Position numbers and translations under genes: made by a program
From: Corynebacterium faecale
GTDB lineage: Bacteria > Actinomycetota > Actinomycetes > Mycobacteriales > Mycobacteriaceae
NCBI RefSeq assembly: GCF_030408735.1
Contig: NZ_CP047204.1
Location: 186,001-250,000, forward strand
DNA: 64,000 nucleotides
Direction of reading: 5' to 3'
Shown: piece after piece, positions 62,661 through 64,000 of the stretch
Layout: each line of letters opens with the position of its first letter
How positions within the stretch are numbered: position 1 is the stretch's first letter
The notes under the pieces: model-generated
The model's database searches: none
Told to the model about the DNA's origin: nothing
Seen by the model: the letters and a program-made list of their open reading frames with translations, nothing else

Positions 62661-64000
62661 ATGTCTGTTGTTGTCGCCCCCACTGAAACACCAGCCACCC
62701 GCAGGGGTGGGATTCTGGCTGCGCTGCTTCTTCTGGTTCCGCTCATCGCGGGCACGGCGTTTGTCACCGCGACGGATATGGATATCTCCCGGTCCTGGTC
62801 AGCGGCCGGGGAGGTCACGGGCGCGCCCGCGCCTGCGTCGGCAAACAGTCAGGACCTCATCGACGCCCGTCGTGCCGCCGGTGAGGCCGGTGCCCAGGCC
62901 GGTTTCCTCGCCAGCGGCACCGGCGAGCTCACCGCCGGCACGAAAGAGCTTGTCGACGCCGCGACCCCCCTCCAGGAGGGCGTGGGTGCCGCGGCCGAGG
63001 GCGCCCGGGAGCTCCACGAGGGGCTGATCCAGCTGCAGGCCGGCACGGGACAGATGGGCACCGGTGCCACCGAGATCGCCGATGGTGTGGCCTCCGCAGT
63101 GGAACAGATGACCGGCCTGGTGATCCTGACACAACAGATCCGGGTGGCGCTGGATCAGGCCGACCGCGACCTGGCGGCCATGGACCGGCCCGAGGCCGAG
63201 GAGGTCCGGGGCCAGCTGGCGAACCTGAAGGGAGAGCTGGAGCAAGTGGGACTCGATGTGGAGATGACCGACCGCCTCGACGAGCTGCGCTCCGGCACCC
63301 GCGACCTGGCCAACCAGCTGGCCGTTCCAGGCTACGGTTACCACGACGGCATCTACACAGCCACCAACGGTGCTGCTGAGCTGGCCGCGGGACTCGGGGA
63401 ACTGGAGGCGGGTGTCGGCGAGGCCGTCGCAGGTTTCACTGCCCTGGATGAGGGTGCCTCCCGCCTCGATGCGATGGCTGCACTCAACAAGGAGAAAACC
63501 GGTGCCGTCCAGCGTGCTCTCCCCGCCCCTCAGGTACCTGCTGCGGGGGTGGAACTCACCGCAGCCGGACCCGAGGGACAGTCCGCATCCCTGCCGCCGA
63601 TGTATGCCTTCCTGATCGCCACCGTGGTGATGCTGGCCGGAGCAGCACTCGGATGGGTCACGCTGCGCAACCGGTGGCTGCTGGCCTTCGTGCTGCTGGG
63701 CATCACCGCACTGGGTGGTGTCGTATTGTTCACGGTGGCGCTCGGCCTGAGTGCTGCTGCGCTGGCGGGTGCCGTGGCCGTGCTGTTGCTGGCCACCATC
63801 GTCTCGGCGGTGATAACCCGCGTGCTCATCCATGCCTTCGGCGTAACCGGAGCGGTGATAACCACCGTGATCGGATGGATCGCGCAGGTCGCTGTGGTGG
63901 GACATGTCTGGAATACCACCGCCGTGGCTGAGATCGGCACCATGTGGCAGATTCTGGCGGGACTGATGCCCCTGCACTATCCCACCTTCGCCCTGACCGC
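62661..64000 (+). CDS. Membrane protein with heptad (XXXLXXG) repeats, YhgE/Pip-like; 3' end off the window
   Basis: 446 codons are visible and the frame runs past the right edge. An N-terminal membrane helix (about 16-38) is followed by an extracytoplasmic region to about 310. That region is full of L-x-x-G heptads (GTGELTAGTKELVDAA, LHEGLIQLQAGTGQM, AAELAAGLGELEAG), forming a predicted coiled-coil. Then a run of at least four membrane helices begins (AFLIATVVMLAGAALGW onward). This is the YhgE/Pip family layout, whose members relate to type VII/ESX export or phage adsorption in other phyla. Its role here is unknown. ATG at 62661. Confidence 0.8.
   Translation, partial: MSVVVAPTETPATRRGGILAALLLLVPLIAGTAFVTATDMDISRSWSAAGEVTGAPAPASANSQDLIDARRAAGEAGAQAGFLASGTGELTAGTKELVDAATPLQEGVGAAAEGARELHEGLIQLQAGTGQMGTGATEIADGVASAVEQMTGLVILTQQIRVALDQADRDLAAMDRPEAEEVRGQLANLKGELEQVGLDVEMTDRLDELRSGTRDLANQLAVPGYGYHDGIYTATNGAAELAAGLGELEAGVGEAVAGFTALDEGASRLDAMAALNKEKTGAVQRALPAPQVPAAGVELTAAGPEGQSASLPPMYAFLIATVVMLAGAALGWVTLRNRWLLAFVLLGITALGGVVLFTVALGLSAAALAGAVAVLLLATIVSAVITRVLIHAFGVTGAVITTVIGWIAQVAVVGHVWNTTAVAEIGTMWQILAGLMPLHYPTFALT

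Overview
The window is a stretch of Corynebacterium chromosome, close to C. glutamicum / C. efficiens. The evidence is gene content and order: mod/moa genes, an aromatic aminotransferase, a dicarboxylate transporter, tyrA, tadA, an MmpL-type exporter, aspT, dnaX, ybaB, recR, gatD-murT, leuA, lysC-asd, sigC, katA and an mrp antiporter operon. GTG starts and apparently leaderless starts fit the same genus. Species assignment is inference, as no search was run.

Layout. 1-3.3 kb: molybdate uptake (modA, partial at the left edge, and modC), MoaD, a small membrane protein and an aromatic aminotransferase. 3.4-6 kb: tRNA-Ser(GCU) and two copies of tRNA-Arg(ACG), each followed by a terminator and a 67-bp palindrome, flanking a DASS dicarboxylate transporter. 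6-8.6 kb: tyrA, tadA with its associated protein, a CsbD-like protein and tRNA-Ser(CGA). 8.6-10 kb: two paralogous exported proteins of unknown function. 10.4-19.3 kb: an MmpL exporter followed by a probable queuosine-salvage group: a divergent TGT, a YhhQ-type precursor transporter, GluQRS, an unassigned P-loop protein and an ABC exporter-like protein with a ruined ATPase domain. 19.4-22.2 kb: a CNNM/CorC membrane protein, an SDR, tRNA-Ser(GGA) and the 4.5S SRP RNA. 22.2-33.6 kb: aspT, a SUFU-like protein, dnaX, ybaB, recR, a tandem-repeat array, gatD-murT, a DnaQ-fold protein without its catalytic acids, and leuA with a Leu-rich leader peptide.

34-52 kb is an accessory surface block interleaved with core genes. 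A 1446-residue adhesin carries five essentially identical 408-bp T-Q ester domain repeats. A tiny acidic peptide, a DMT transporter and lysC-asd follow. Then comes a complete sortase-assembled pilus operon: major pilin, class C sortase, minor/base pilin and a 1937-residue VWA tip protein, with a good sigma-A promoter. 52-64 kb: cation efflux protein, sigC, katA, a small exported hydrophobic protein, the six-gene Mrp-type Na+/H+ antiporter operon (MrpA carries the MrpB domain) and a partial heptad-repeat membrane protein running off the right edge.

The most unusual items are: the queuosine-salvage neighbourhood with a TGT lacking all three zinc cysteines and having an altered base-recognition segment; the adjoining P-loop / degenerate-ABC pair of unknown role; three TTTCAT direct repeats spaced exactly 11 bp apart in the same neighbourhood; the homogenised adhesin repeats; an 11-bp motif (CGTCGANAAGC) occurring at least 16 times; and two families of short interspersed palindromic repeats. 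Neither a CRISPR array nor an insertion sequence was seen.
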